Assembly: GCA_002021875.1 (NCBI GenBank)
Contig: CP018627.1
Span: 1,674,001-1,738,000, forward strand
Direction of reading: 5' to 3'
Source: Streptomyces hygroscopicus
GTDB lineage: Bacteria > Actinomycetota > Actinomycetes > Streptomycetales > Streptomycetaceae
DNA length: 64,000 nucleotides
Shown: positions 42,224 through 51,455 of the stretch, piece after piece
How positions within the stretch are numbered: position 1 is the stretch's first letter
Layout of the letters: each line of letters begins with the position of its first letter
Notes under the pieces: model-generated
What the model was told of the DNA's origin: nothing
The model's input: only the letters and a program-made list of their open reading frames with translations
Database searches by the model: none
Program-made: the position numbers and the translations under genes

Positions 42224-43485
42224 TGACCGCCACCATCCCCACCGCCTCCGGTTCCACCGCCGCCGCGGCGGACGGTGCCCGCGCCGCCCGCTCCTCGCGG
42301 GAGCTGATCCGCGCCGAGGAGTCCTCGCTCGCGCACAACTACCATCCGCTGCCCGTGGTCGTCGCCCGCGCCGAGGGCACCTGGGTCTGGGACGTCGAGG
42401 GACGCCGCTATCTGGACATGCTGGCCGGCTACTCGGCGCTCAACTTCGGCCACCGCCATCCGGCGCTCATCGAGGCGGCCCACCGCCAGCTCGACCAGCT
42501 CACGCTGACCTCGCGGGCCTTCCACAACGACCGGCTGGCCGGGTTCGCCGAGGGGGTGGCCGAGCTCACCGGGCTCTCCATGGTGCTGCCGATGAACACC
42601 GGCGCGGAGGCGGTGGAGAGCGGCATCAAGGTCGCCCGCAAGTGGGCGTACGAGGTCAAGGGCGTCGCCCCGGACCAGGCGACCATCGTGGTGGCGGCCG
42701 ACAACTTCCACGGCCGTACGACGACGATCGTCGGCTTCTCCAGCGACCCCGTCGCCCGCGACGGCTTCGGCCCGTTCGCCCCGGGCTTCCGGGTCGTGCC
42801 GTACAACGACCTCGCGGCGCTGGAGGCCGCCGTCGACGAGACCACGGCGGCGGTCCTCATCGAGCCCATCCAGGGCGAGGCGGGCGTCGTCATCCCCGAC
42901 GACGGCTATCTGCGGGGGGTGCGCGAGCTGACCCGGCGCACCGGGACGCTGTTCATCGCCGATGAGATCCAGTCCGGCCTGGGCCGCACCGGCACCACCC
43001 TGGCCGTCGAGCACGAGTCGGTGCTGCCGGATGTGCTGCTGCTCGGCAAGGCGCTGGGCGGCGGCATCGTGCCGGTGTCGGCGGTCGTGGCCGACCGTGC
43101 GGTGCTCGGAGTGCTGGGCCCCGGCGAGCACGGCTCCACCTTCGGCGGCAATCCGCTGGCCGCGGCGGTCGGCTCGGCCGTGGTCGACCTGCTGCGCACC
43201 GGCGAATTCCAGCGCCGCGCGACGGAGTTGGGCGAGGTGCTCAAGGCCGGGCTGGCCACGCTGACCGGCAAGGGCGTCGTGGGCTACCGCTGCCGCGGGC
43301 TGTGGGCGGGTGTCGATGTGGACCCCGCCCTCGGCACCGGGCGCGAGGTGAGCGAGCGGCTGATGGCCGAGGGGATCCTGGTCAAGGACACCCATGGGTC
43401 GACGATCCGGCTGGCACCGCCGCTGACCATCACCCGTGAGGAGCTGGAGGGGGCGCTGGCGGCGCTGGAGAAGGTGCTCGGCTGA
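42223..43485 (+). CDS. rocD: Ornithine aminotransferase
   Basis: 420 residues, class III PLP aminotransferase. Visible: NYHPLPVVVARAEGTWVWDV, the GAEAVES pyridine-stacking region, IEPIQGEAGV, the PLP-nitrogen Asp in FIADEIQSGLGRTG and Schiff-base Lys in LLLGKALGGG, then STFGGNPLA. It converts ornithine and 2-oxoglutarate to glutamate 5-semialdehyde and glutamate. Translationally coupled to the amidinohydrolase, forming an arginine/ornithine catabolic unit with the AsnC regulator. A strong hairpin follows its stop. Confidence 0.95.
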   Translation: MTATIPTASGSTAAAADGARAARSSRELIRAEESSLAHNYHPLPVVVARAEGTWVWDVEGRRYLDMLAGYSALNFGHRHPALIEAAHRQLDQLTLTSRAFHNDRLAGFAEGVAELTGLSMVLPMNTGAEAVESGIKVARKWAYEVKGVAPDQATIVVAADNFHGRTTTIVGFSSDPVARDGFGPFAPGFRVVPYNDLAALEAAVDETTAAVLIEPIQGEAGVVIPDDGYLRGVRELTRRTGTLFIADEIQSGLGRTGTTLAVEHESVLPDVLLLGKALGGGIVPVSAVVADRAVLGVLGPGEHGSTFGGNPLAAAVGSAVVDLLRTGEFQRRATELGEVLKAGLATLTGKGVVGYRCRGLWAGVDVDPALGTGREVSERLMAEGILVKDTHGSTIRLAPPLTITREELEGALAALEKVLG

Positions 43486-43509
43486 GCGATTGATCGAAAG
43501 CAACGAGGA

Positions 43510-43545
43510 GCGCCGGGCCGCATTACGTTTCATACGGCCCGGCGC
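43510..43545 (+). terminator. Hairpin terminator after rocD
   Basis: GCGCCGGGCCG (43510-43520) pairs perfectly with CGGCCCGGCGC (43535-43545) around a 14-base loop, 25 bp after the rocD stop. It closes the catabolic unit and separates it from the PABA-type biosynthetic block that follows. Confidence 0.85.
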
Positions 43546-43784
43546 TTCGTCATGTTCAATCCGCGCGCAGATTCTTTTTCAGCGACCCTGTCGCGGTGCC
43601 GCGAGAACGCCGGATCGCAGATAACGCCCAGGTCACGGCGGCCTTTTCGAGTTTTTATGTACGTTGTTGAGCATTCCACTGTTCCCGATCGCACGGTGTG
43701 GAACACTTCGTGTCATCTCGCCGGGTGGACCTGACGGGAAGTTGACGGTTCTCGCAGGTCGGCGCGGTGGAGAAGGCAAACGTC

Positions 43785-44408
43785 ATGGTGCGGAAAGGAG
43801 TTGCGGCTGGAGTGGACGGTGAGCCGGTCACGGTGACTGCCGCATACCGGGTGGACCCCGGCCGCGAAAGCGAGTTCTATGCCTGGGCGATCGAGATGCT
43901 CAATGCCGCGGCAAGCCTTCCGGGATATCTCGGAGGCGGGGTCATGGGATCCGGTTCGGCCTCCTCCGAGTGGCATGTCCTCTACCGGTTCGAGGCGGAA
44001 GGCCCGGCACGGGCATGGGATTCCTCGCTGGAACGTGCGCGATTGGCATCCCGGACCGGGCCCTTCGTCCAGGAAAAGGGAACACAGCGCACCTCGGGGC
44101 TGGAGAACTGGTTCAAGGGGCCGGTACGGCCGCTGCCGCCACCGCCCAAATGGAAGCTGTGGCTGGTGAATCTGAGTGCGGTGTTCCCTCCGGTCCTCAT
44201 CTTCAATGTGCTGGTGATCCCGTTCATCAAGGACACCAATTTCCTGCTGCGGACCCTGGCTCTGTGTCTTGGTGTGACCGCGATGGTGACCTGGCTGGTC
44301 ATGCCACGGCTGCAGCGGATTCTGAAGAAGTGGCTCTACCCGCCGCTTCAGTCGATACGAGGACGTCACAGGCGGATGGCGGCCGACGGCCCGCGCGCTC
44401 GCCGGTAG
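43785..44408 (+). CDS. ABM-domain (antibiotic biosynthesis monooxygenase-like) membrane protein
   Basis: 207 residues. Residues about 10-100 have the ferredoxin-like ABM fold (VTVTAAYRVDPGRESEFYAW, LPGYLGGGVM, EWHVLYRFEA); the C-terminal part has two membrane helices (about 131-147 and 153-174) and a basic tail facing the cytoplasm. ABM enzymes oxidise without cofactors, but many fused versions have no known activity. It is the first gene of the right-hand block, 78 bp ahead of pabAB. ATG at 43785 preferred because GGAGAAGG is 8 bp upstream; GTG at 43767 is the alternative. Confidence 0.78.
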   Translation: MVRKGVAAGVDGEPVTVTAAYRVDPGRESEFYAWAIEMLNAAASLPGYLGGGVMGSGSASSEWHVLYRFEAEGPARAWDSSLERARLASRTGPFVQEKGTQRTSGLENWFKGPVRPLPPPPKWKLWLVNLSAVFPPVLIFNVLVIPFIKDTNFLLRTLALCLGVTAMVTWLVMPRLQRILKKWLYPPLQSIRGRHRRMAADGPRARR

Positions 44409-44486
44409 GTGGGCGACGCGCCGCGGCCCGACGACCGGGGCGGGTGATCCCCGGCCGGTTTTCTCATCGCAAGGAGGCAAATCCGG

Positions 44487-46799
44487 ATGGAATCGCTGAG
44501 GACACTCCTCGTCGATCATCACGACTCGTACACGTACAACCTCTTTCATCTGCTGACCGAGGTCAACGGCGAGGAACCGGAGGTGCTTCTCCATGACGCG
44601 CCGGAATGCGCGGACATCGATCTGACCGCGTTCGACAACATCGTGCTCTCCCCCGGCCCCGGGCATCCGGCCGATCCACGGGACTTCGGCGCCACCGCCC
44701 GGCTGATCGAGCGGTCGACCATTCCGGTGCTGGGAGTGTGCCTGGGGCACCAGGGAATCGCGCTCGGCGCCCAGGCGCGGGTGGTGCCCGCGCCCGAACC
44801 GAAGCACGGGCATCTGTCCCGGATCAAACACGGCGGGCGCGGGCTGTTCCGCGGGCTGCCGCAGGACTTCACGGCCGTTCGCTATCACTCGCTGTGCGTG
44901 GCCGAGCCGCTGCCGCTGGGGCTGCAGGGCATCGCCTGGTCCGAGGACAGTGTGCTGATGGGGGTGCGGCACCGGGCCCGTCCGCTGTGGGGCGTCCAGT
45001 TCCACCCGGAGTCGGTGCTGACCGGATACGGCCACCGCATGCTCAGCAACTTCCGCGATCTGACCGTCGAACACGCCAACGGGGAGTCGGTGACCTCGAC
45101 CGTCGCCCCCGCCTCCGCCGAGGAGCCGCGCCGCGCCCGTACGGCGGCCGAACCGGCCCCGGGGTCTTCCGCCGCGCCGGGCTCCCCTCAGGCCCCGGAA
45201 GCGGACCCCCGAGCGGAGCCGGCGCGGCTCGACCCCGACCCGGGCGCCCCGGCGCAGACGCCCCCGGAAGGCCCCGCCTACCGGCTGCACGCCCGGTGGC
45301 TGGCCGATGCCACCGACACCGAGGCGGCCTTCACCCGGCTGTACGCGAAGGCGCCGCACGCGTTCTGGCTCGACAGCTCGCGCGCCGAGTCCGGCGAGGC
45401 GCGCTTCTCCTTCCTCGGGGACGGCACGGGCCCGCTCGCCGAGTTCGTCCGCTACGACACCGACACGGGCGTCTGCGAGGTCGAGCGGGCGGGACGGCCC
45501 GCCGCCCGGATCGAGGGCAGCGTCTTCGACTACCTCAAACGGGAGCTGGCCCGCCGCCGGGTGACCGCCCCCGGTCTCCCCTTCGACTTCACCGGCGGCT
45601 ATGTGGGCTACTTCGGCTACGAGCTCAAGGCCGACTGCGGCTCCCCCGGCCGCCACCGGTCCGCCACTCCGGACGCCTGCTGGCTCTTCGCCGACCGGTT
45701 CGTCGCGGTCGACCACCAGGAGGGCGTCACCTACATCTGCTGCCTCACCGAGGACACCCCCGACGGCCACCGGGAGGCGAAGGACTGGCTGGACACCACC
45801 GTGACCGTGCTCAGCGGGGTGCCGACGCTCACCGGCCCCGCCCCGCAGCCGCCCGCCCTCGCCACCACGGCCGCCGTGGAGCCCTGGCTGGTGCGGGACC
45901 GGGAGCGGTATCTGGCCTCGATCGAGGCGTGTCTGCGGGAGCTGCGCGCCGGGGTGAGCTATGAGATCTGCCTGACCAACGCCGCCTGGCTGCCCGCCCC
46001 CAGCGACAGTTACGCCTTCTACCGGGCCCTGCGGCGGTTCAATCCGGCCCCGTACGCCGCCTATCTGCGGTTCGGCGGCACCGATGTGGCCTGCGCCTCC
46101 CCCGAGCGCTTTCTGCGCATCACCCCCGACGGCACCGCCGAGGCCAAGCCGATCAAGGGCACCGCCCCGCGCGGTCAGGACCCGGAGCAGGACGCGCGGG
46201 CGCTCGCCGCCCTCGCCTCCAGCCCCAAGGCCCGCGCCGAGAACCTGATGATCGTGGACCTGCTCCGCAACGATCTGGGGCGGGTGTGCGCACCGGGCAG
46301 CGTGTATGTGCCACGCCTGATGAACACCGAGACCTACGCCACCGTCCACCAACTGGTCTCCACCGTGCGTGGCCGGCTGCGCCAGGAGACGACCGCCGTC
46401 GACTGCGTCCGGGCCTGCTTCCCGGGCGGCTCCATGACCGGCGCCCCCAAGCTGCGCACGCTGGAGATCATCGACTCGCTGGAGACCGAGGCCCGCGGTG
46501 TCTACTCCGGGGCGCTCGGCTACCTCAGCTGCAACGGCGCGGCCGACCTCAACATCGTCATCCGCACGGCCGTGTTCACCGGCGGCCGGACGCACATCGG
46601 CGCGGGCGGCGCCATCGTGCTCGATTCCGATCCGGCCGAGGAGTACGAGGAAATGCTGCTGAAGACCGCTGCCACCATGCGTGCCTACGAGGCCGTGGAG
46701 CCCGTCCCCGCCGGGGAGCCCGCCGGGGAGATGGACGACCTGCTCATGGCCGCCGCCGCGGCGCCACCGGCCCCCGCGGCGAAGGAGCCCGGCCGGTGA
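44487..46799 (+). CDS. pabAB: Fused aminodeoxychorismate synthase (PabA-PabB)
   Basis: 770 residues. N-terminal glutamine amidotransferase (1-195; Cys85 in GVCLGHQG, VQFHPESV with the His-Glu of the triad) is joined by a Pro/Ala-rich linker (about 200-260) to a chorismate-binding domain. Lys557 in PIKGT marks aminodeoxychorismate synthases (anthranilate synthases have PIAGT), and FPGGSMTGAPK follows. It turns chorismate and glutamine into 4-amino-4-deoxychorismate, from which the PabC-like lyase encoded downstream gives p-aminobenzoate. The fused form is common in antibiotic clusters that use PABA as starter (candicidin, chloramphenicol-type), in contrast to folate genes. AAGGAGG precedes the ATG; its stop overlaps the next start (GTGA). 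Confidence 0.95.
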   Translation: MESLRTLLVDHHDSYTYNLFHLLTEVNGEEPEVLLHDAPECADIDLTAFDNIVLSPGPGHPADPRDFGATARLIERSTIPVLGVCLGHQGIALGAQARVVPAPEPKHGHLSRIKHGGRGLFRGLPQDFTAVRYHSLCVAEPLPLGLQGIAWSEDSVLMGVRHRARPLWGVQFHPESVLTGYGHRMLSNFRDLTVEHANGESVTSTVAPASAEEPRRARTAAEPAPGSSAAPGSPQAPEADPRAEPARLDPDPGAPAQTPPEGPAYRLHARWLADATDTEAAFTRLYAKAPHAFWLDSSRAESGEARFSFLGDGTGPLAEFVRYDTDTGVCEVERAGRPAARIEGSVFDYLKRELARRRVTAPGLPFDFTGGYVGYFGYELKADCGSPGRHRSATPDACWLFADRFVAVDHQEGVTYICCLTEDTPDGHREAKDWLDTTVTVLSGVPTLTGPAPQPPALATTAAVEPWLVRDRERYLASIEACLRELRAGVSYEICLTNAAWLPAPSDSYAFYRALRRFNPAPYAAYLRFGGTDVACASPERFLRITPDGTAEAKPIKGTAPRGQDPEQDARALAALASSPKARAENLMIVDLLRNDLGRVCAPGSVYVPRLMNTETYATVHQLVSTVRGRLRQETTAVDCVRACFPGGSMTGAPKLRTLEIIDSLETEARGVYSGALGYLSCNGAADLNIVIRTAVFTGGRTHIGAGGAIVLDSDPAEEYEEMLLKTAATMRAYEAVEPVPAGEPAGEMDDLLMAAAAAPPAPAAKEPGR

Positions 46800-48397
46800 C
46801 CGCCATGACCGCCCTATCGGTATCCACCGTTTCGGTGTCCGCCCCGCCCATGCCCACCGGCCCCACGGTCTCCGCCAATATGGCCGCGCATCTCGCGGCG
46901 CTCGCGGACCGCCGTGGCTGGTCCGGCCGGGCCGCCTTCTTCGAGGGCCACCAGGTCTGGACCCACGGCGAGGTCCACGACCGCGCCGAGCGCGCCGCCA
47001 CCGTGCTGGCGGGCCGGGGAGTGGCGGCCGGTGACCGGGTGCTGCTCGCGTTACCCGACGGCATCATGTGGGTGACCACGTTTCTGGCCGCCGCCCGGCT
47101 GGGCGCGACGGCGGTACTGGTCAATCCCGCGCTCACCGCCGACGACCACCGCTTCATGGCCGAGGACTCGCGCGCCGCGCTGGCCGTCTCGGGCCCCGAC
47201 CTCCAGGACCACTTCGAGGGCGTCCCCTGGCTCGGCGCCGACCAGCTCTCGGCCCTGACCGGCCCGCCCGCCACCCTGGGCGCGGCGGCCCCGGCCCCGG
47301 CGGCGGAACCGGTGACGGCCGCCACCCCGCTGTACATCCAGTACACCTCCGGGACCACCGGCCGCCCCAAGGCGGTGACCCACAGCCATGGCGATGTGGC
47401 CGCCTATCACGATCTGGTCGGGCAGGAGGTGCTGGACATCGGCCCCGCGGACGTGTCGTTCTCGGTGTCCAAGCTGTTCTACGCCTACGGCTTCGGGAAC
47501 GCCTTCGCCTTCCCCCTCTTCTCGGGGTCGGCCGCCGTGCTCACCGCGGACCGCCCCGGACCGGCCCTCATCGACGACCTCGTGGCCCGGCACCGGGTGA
47601 CCCTGCTGTACTCGGTGCCGTCCTCGTACGCCGCCCTGGTGGACGAGCGCGGCACCGGCCACACGGCCTGCTTCGCCTCCGTCCGCGCAGCGGTCAGCGC
47701 GGGCGAGGGGCTGCCGCCCGCCCTCGGTGAGCGGGTCGGTGAGCTGCTCGGCGCGCCGGTGCTGGAGCAGATCGGCTCCACCGAGGCGGGCCACGCCTTC
47801 TGCGCCAACACGGTGTGGGACAACGTGCCCGGCACCCTCGGCCGTCCGGTGCCCCGCTTCGAGCTGGAGTTACGGGACCACGAGGGCGCCGTGGTGGCGG
47901 ACGGCGCCGACGGCACCGCCGAGGGCGAGCTGTGGGTGCGGGGTCCGACGGTGGCCACCGGCCGCCCGGGGGACGGCGGTTGGCTCGCCACCCGGGACCG
48001 GGCCCGGCGCGAGCGCGACGGGACCTATCGCCATCTGGGCCGGGTCGACGACCTGGAGATGGTCGGCGGGATCACCGTGTCGCCGCTGGAGGTCGAGGAG
48101 GTGCTGCGGCAGCACCCGGCGGTGCGGGAGGTGGCGGTGGCGGCCGTCCCCGACGAGCGGGGCGCGACCCGGCTGCGCGCCTATGTCGTACCGGCGGCCG
48201 ACCCGGGTGTCGTACCGGCGGCCGACCCGGGCGGCCGGGCGGCCGACGAGGAGACGCTGACGGCCGAGCTGATCGCGCTGGCCCGGCGGCGGCTCGCCGC
48301 CTACAAGGCGCCGCGCACCGTGCGCCTGGTGGCCTCGTTGCCGCGCACCCCGACGGGAAAGCTGCGGCGCCATGTCGTCCGCACGGGCCGCTGGTGA
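46796..48397 (+). CDS. Benzoate-CoA-ligase-type acyl-activating enzyme
   Basis: 533 residues, ANL superfamily. The P-loop is TSGTTGRPK (about 186-194), the aryl-pocket text VSFSVSKLFYAYGFGNAFAF is characteristic of benzoate-CoA ligases, QIGSTEAGHAF is motif A5, and PTGKLRR carries the adenylation Lys. It should turn an aromatic acid, most simply PABA from the neighbouring enzymes, into its CoA thioester. GTG start overlaps the pabAB stop with AAGGAG 7 bp ahead. The linker near residue 475 contains a duplicated VVPAADPG. Substrate is inferred from context. Confidence 0.88.
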   Translation: MTAMTALSVSTVSVSAPPMPTGPTVSANMAAHLAALADRRGWSGRAAFFEGHQVWTHGEVHDRAERAATVLAGRGVAAGDRVLLALPDGIMWVTTFLAAARLGATAVLVNPALTADDHRFMAEDSRAALAVSGPDLQDHFEGVPWLGADQLSALTGPPATLGAAAPAPAAEPVTAATPLYIQYTSGTTGRPKAVTHSHGDVAAYHDLVGQEVLDIGPADVSFSVSKLFYAYGFGNAFAFPLFSGSAAVLTADRPGPALIDDLVARHRVTLLYSVPSSYAALVDERGTGHTACFASVRAAVSAGEGLPPALGERVGELLGAPVLEQIGSTEAGHAFCANTVWDNVPGTLGRPVPRFELELRDHEGAVVADGADGTAEGELWVRGPTVATGRPGDGGWLATRDRARRERDGTYRHLGRVDDLEMVGGITVSPLEVEEVLRQHPAVREVAVAAVPDERGATRLRAYVVPAADPGVVPAADPGGRAADEETLTAELIALARRRLAAYKAPRTVRLVASLPRTPTGKLRRHVVRTGRW

Positions 48398-48469
48398 CGC
48401 GCCGCGGGCCCAACGACCGCGCCCGAGCGCACGGCCTCCCGACCGACTTCGAACGATGAGGACTTCGAT

Positions 48470-50059
48470 ATGTTGCAGCGGCTGCTCCCCGAGCGCGGGT
48501 TCTATCTGGGGCTGATGTTCCAGGAGGCCGCGGCCCGCCACGGCAGGGTCAGGGTGACCCTGGACCGGCCACTGGACGTCGCCCCCGACGCCGGAACCGA
48601 CCTCGGGTACACCGATCTGGCCGATCTGGTCGACGACCTGGCCGCCCGGCTGTGGTCGGCGGGGGTCCGCCCGAGCGAGCATGTGGCGATCCTCAAGGGC
48701 GACAACGTCGACATCGTGCTGCTGGCCTGTGCCGTCTCCCGGATCGGCGCGGTCCCGGCGCTGCTGTCGCCCTCGCTGGACGGACAGGTGGCCGCGGTGC
48801 TGCTGGACCGGCTGCACGCCCCCTGGCTGATCACCGACCGGGCGACGCTGGAGTCCACGCTGAGCACGGTGGACACCACTCTGGCCCGGGGCGTGCTGAC
48901 GGTGGACGAGGCGCCCGGGAACACCACCGCGCTGGCCGCGCTCGCCGGAGTGCCGCGCCGCCCGGCCATCCGGCTCCATCCCGGTGAGCCCTCGCTGATC
49001 ACCCACAGCTCGGGGACCACCGGCATACCGAAGCTGGCCGTGCACTGCCCGCACACCATGTGGAACCGGCTGGTGCCCCAGCAGGCGCTGGGCCGGGCCA
49101 CCCGCCGTGAACCGGCCGCGCTCCACATGTCGTTCGCGCACTCCCGCTTCTACCATCTGCTGGGTGTGCTGCTGCACTTCGGCAGCCCGCTGCTGCTGCT
49201 CGTCGATCCCGACCCGGCCCACGCCGGCCCGCTGCTGGCGGCACACCGCCCCGGCATCGTCGAAACGCATCCCAACACCTATGTGCTGTGGGAGGACCTG
49301 GCCGACGCGCCGGACGGGCCGCTGTCCAACGTCCGGGCGTACGGCTCCACCTTCGACGCCATCCACCCCCGTACGGTACGGCGGCTGCTCGCCGCCTCCC
49401 GGCGCCGCGACCCCCGGCTGATGCAGTTGTACGGGCAGAGCGAGACCGGGCCCATCGCCTTCTGCTGGTACACCCGGCGGGGCGCGGACCGGGTGCGGGC
49501 GCGGCGGGTGGGCACCGGCATCCCCGGCTTCACCCGGATCCGGGTGGTGGACGAGCGGGGCCGCACCTGCCCGCCGGGGGCGACGGGGGCCATCGAGGCC
49601 CGCACCCGCGGCCGGATCCTCACCTACCTCGGCGCGCCGGAGAGTTACGCCCGGCAGGTGGACCGGGGCTGGTGGCGGATGGGCGACATGGGCTACCGCG
49701 ACCGGTGGGGCGCGCTGTATCTGCTGGACCGTGAGGTGGACCAGATCTCCACCGTGGACAGCAATCTGGAGGTGGAGGACGAGCTGCTGTCGCGGATCGC
49801 CGACCTCCGGGAGGTGGTCATCGTCCACGGTCCGGAGCGGGAGCCGGTGCCGGTGGTGTGCACCCGGGGTGACCAGCCGCTGGACCCCGCCCGCTGGCGG
49901 GAGGCGACCGGGGATCTTCCGGCGCTGGCCGATCCGGTGCAGTGCCGCTTCGAGGATCTGCCGCGCACCGGCACCTGGAAGATCAAGCGGCTGGAGATCG
50001 CCCGGCTGCTCGCCACGGGTGAGCTGCCCACCCTGTCCACCGCCCCGGTCGGTGGCTGA
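48470..50059 (+). CDS. Second ANL-superfamily acyl-CoA ligase/synthetase
   Basis: 529 residues. P-loop SSGTTGIPK (about 179-187), hinge/A5 region QLYGQSETGP, RGWWRMGDMGYRDRWG (A7) and a C-terminal Lys in GTWKIKRLEIARLL. It belongs to a less characterised branch, not the benzoate-CoA type. Substrate might be a fatty acid, the finished polyketide, or an amino acid; nothing in the sequence decides. It sits 72 bp after the first ligase and 1 bp before the monooxygenase gene, so it is firmly in the operon. Confidence 0.82.
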   Translation: MLQRLLPERGFYLGLMFQEAAARHGRVRVTLDRPLDVAPDAGTDLGYTDLADLVDDLAARLWSAGVRPSEHVAILKGDNVDIVLLACAVSRIGAVPALLSPSLDGQVAAVLLDRLHAPWLITDRATLESTLSTVDTTLARGVLTVDEAPGNTTALAALAGVPRRPAIRLHPGEPSLITHSSGTTGIPKLAVHCPHTMWNRLVPQQALGRATRREPAALHMSFAHSRFYHLLGVLLHFGSPLLLLVDPDPAHAGPLLAAHRPGIVETHPNTYVLWEDLADAPDGPLSNVRAYGSTFDAIHPRTVRRLLAASRRRDPRLMQLYGQSETGPIAFCWYTRRGADRVRARRVGTGIPGFTRIRVVDERGRTCPPGATGAIEARTRGRILTYLGAPESYARQVDRGWWRMGDMGYRDRWGALYLLDREVDQISTVDSNLEVEDELLSRIADLREVVIVHGPEREPVPVVCTRGDQPLDPARWREATGDLPALADPVQCRFEDLPRTGTWKIKRLEIARLLATGELPTLSTAPVGG

Positions 50060-50060
50060 C

Positions 50061-51305
50061 ATGGCGGCGCGGAAGGAGAGCGGGCCGGTTCTGGTGGTGG
50101 GCGCCGGGCCGGTCGGGATGACGGCGGCGCTCACCCTGCGGGCCGCCGGGCTGCCGGTCACGGTGCTGGAGGCCGGGGCACGGGACCGGGTACGGCCCGG
50201 CAGCCGCGCGCTGTTCGTCCACCGCCGGTCGCTTCGGCTGCTGGAGCGGGCCCGCCCGGGGCTGGGCGCGCGGATCGCGGCGTACGGGACGACCTGGCAC
50301 ACCCGGCGCACCCTCTACCGCGGCCGTGAGGTGTTCGCACGGACCTTTCCGCGGGCCGCCGGAGACGGGGTCTCCGATGACGGGGGCTGCGGAGACGGGG
50401 CCGCGGCACTGCCCGCGTTCACCAGCCTGCGTCAGGTGGACACCGAGCGGTTCCTCTTCGAGGCGTGCACGGAGGCGGGCGTGGAGTTCCGCTTCGACGC
50501 CGAGGTGCACGGGGTGCGCTCGGACGGCGACGAGGTGACGGTGACCGCGAAGGACGGCGGAAGCTGGACGGCCGGCCATGTGATCGCCGCCGACGGGGCC
50601 CGTTCGGGGGTGCGCGAGGCGCTGGACATCCCGCTGGAGGGCACCCGGTCCGAGGGATATCACGTGGTCGTGGACGTGGCGGAGCCGGCCGGCGGGGACC
50701 TGCCGGTCGAGCGGGTCTTCCACTACGAGCACCCCGGCACCGGCGGCCGCACCGTACTGCGGGTGCCGTTCACCGGGGGCTTCCAGATCGATCTGCAGTG
50801 CCGCGCGGACGACCCGCCGGAGTCCTTCGGCACCGAGAAGGCGGTACGCCGCTGGCTGCCCCGGCTGGTGGGCGAGGACTGCGCGCACCGGGTGCTGTGG
50901 GTGTCGCGGTACCACTTCCTGCGCAAGGTGGCCGCGTCGTTCGCCGATCCGTCGGGCCGAGTGCTGCTGGCGGGTGAGGCCGCGCATCTGTTCCCGCCCT
51001 TCGGGGCCCGCGGGATGAACAGCGGGATCGCGGACGCCATCGCGGCGGCCGAGGCCGTGTCGGCGGCATGCTCCGAGCCGTCGCGGGGACCCGCGGCGGT
51101 GGCCGGGTACGCCGCCGCCCGCCGGAGCGCGGCCCTGCACAACAGTGAGGCCGCCGGGGCGGCCCTGGACCATCTGCGGCCCCGGCCGTGGAAGCGGGCC
51201 GCCCAGCGCGCGGCGGCGACTCTGGCCCCGGTGGTCCCCCGCTGCGGGGAGTGGCTGGAACGCGCTCCTTACGGCCCCCGGGGCGGCCCGGCGCGCGGCT
51301 ATTGA
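50061..51305 (+). CDS. Class A FAD-dependent aromatic monooxygenase with GEAAH motif
   Basis: 414 residues. FAD Rossmann motif VVGAGPVGM near residue 12, the DG motif VIAADGARSGVR near 175, and LLAGEAAHLFPPFGARGMNSG near 300. In this class the third motif normally reads GD..H, the Asp binding the FAD ribityl; here it is Glu. It would hydroxylate an aromatic ring, plausibly PABA or its CoA ester, at the expense of NAD(P)H. Starts two bases after the preceding ligase stop. Folded-soluble, no signal peptide. Confidence 0.88.
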   Translation: MAARKESGPVLVVGAGPVGMTAALTLRAAGLPVTVLEAGARDRVRPGSRALFVHRRSLRLLERARPGLGARIAAYGTTWHTRRTLYRGREVFARTFPRAAGDGVSDDGGCGDGAAALPAFTSLRQVDTERFLFEACTEAGVEFRFDAEVHGVRSDGDEVTVTAKDGGSWTAGHVIAADGARSGVREALDIPLEGTRSEGYHVVVDVAEPAGGDLPVERVFHYEHPGTGGRTVLRVPFTGGFQIDLQCRADDPPESFGTEKAVRRWLPRLVGEDCAHRVLWVSRYHFLRKVAASFADPSGRVLLAGEAAHLFPPFGARGMNSGIADAIAAAEAVSAACSEPSRGPAAVAGYAAARRSAALHNSEAAGAALDHLRPRPWKRAAQRAAATLAPVVPRCGEWLERAPYGPRGGPARGY

Positions 51306-51455
51306 CCGGCATTCCAGCGAGCGCGGCTAGGAATCCGGCCAGGCATCCGCGCACCGGACACCGGGCCACGCACGGGGAACACGGGGCAGCACGCATCGGA
51401 CATCGGAAACACCGGAAGCTTCGGACAACATCGGGACGGAGACGTGGAAGCGGAC

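Noticed and set aside
44487..46799. Anthranilate synthase
   Set aside because: The chorismate-binding motif is PIKGT, the aminodeoxychorismate synthase form, not PIAGT; a PabC-like lyase lies in the same operon.
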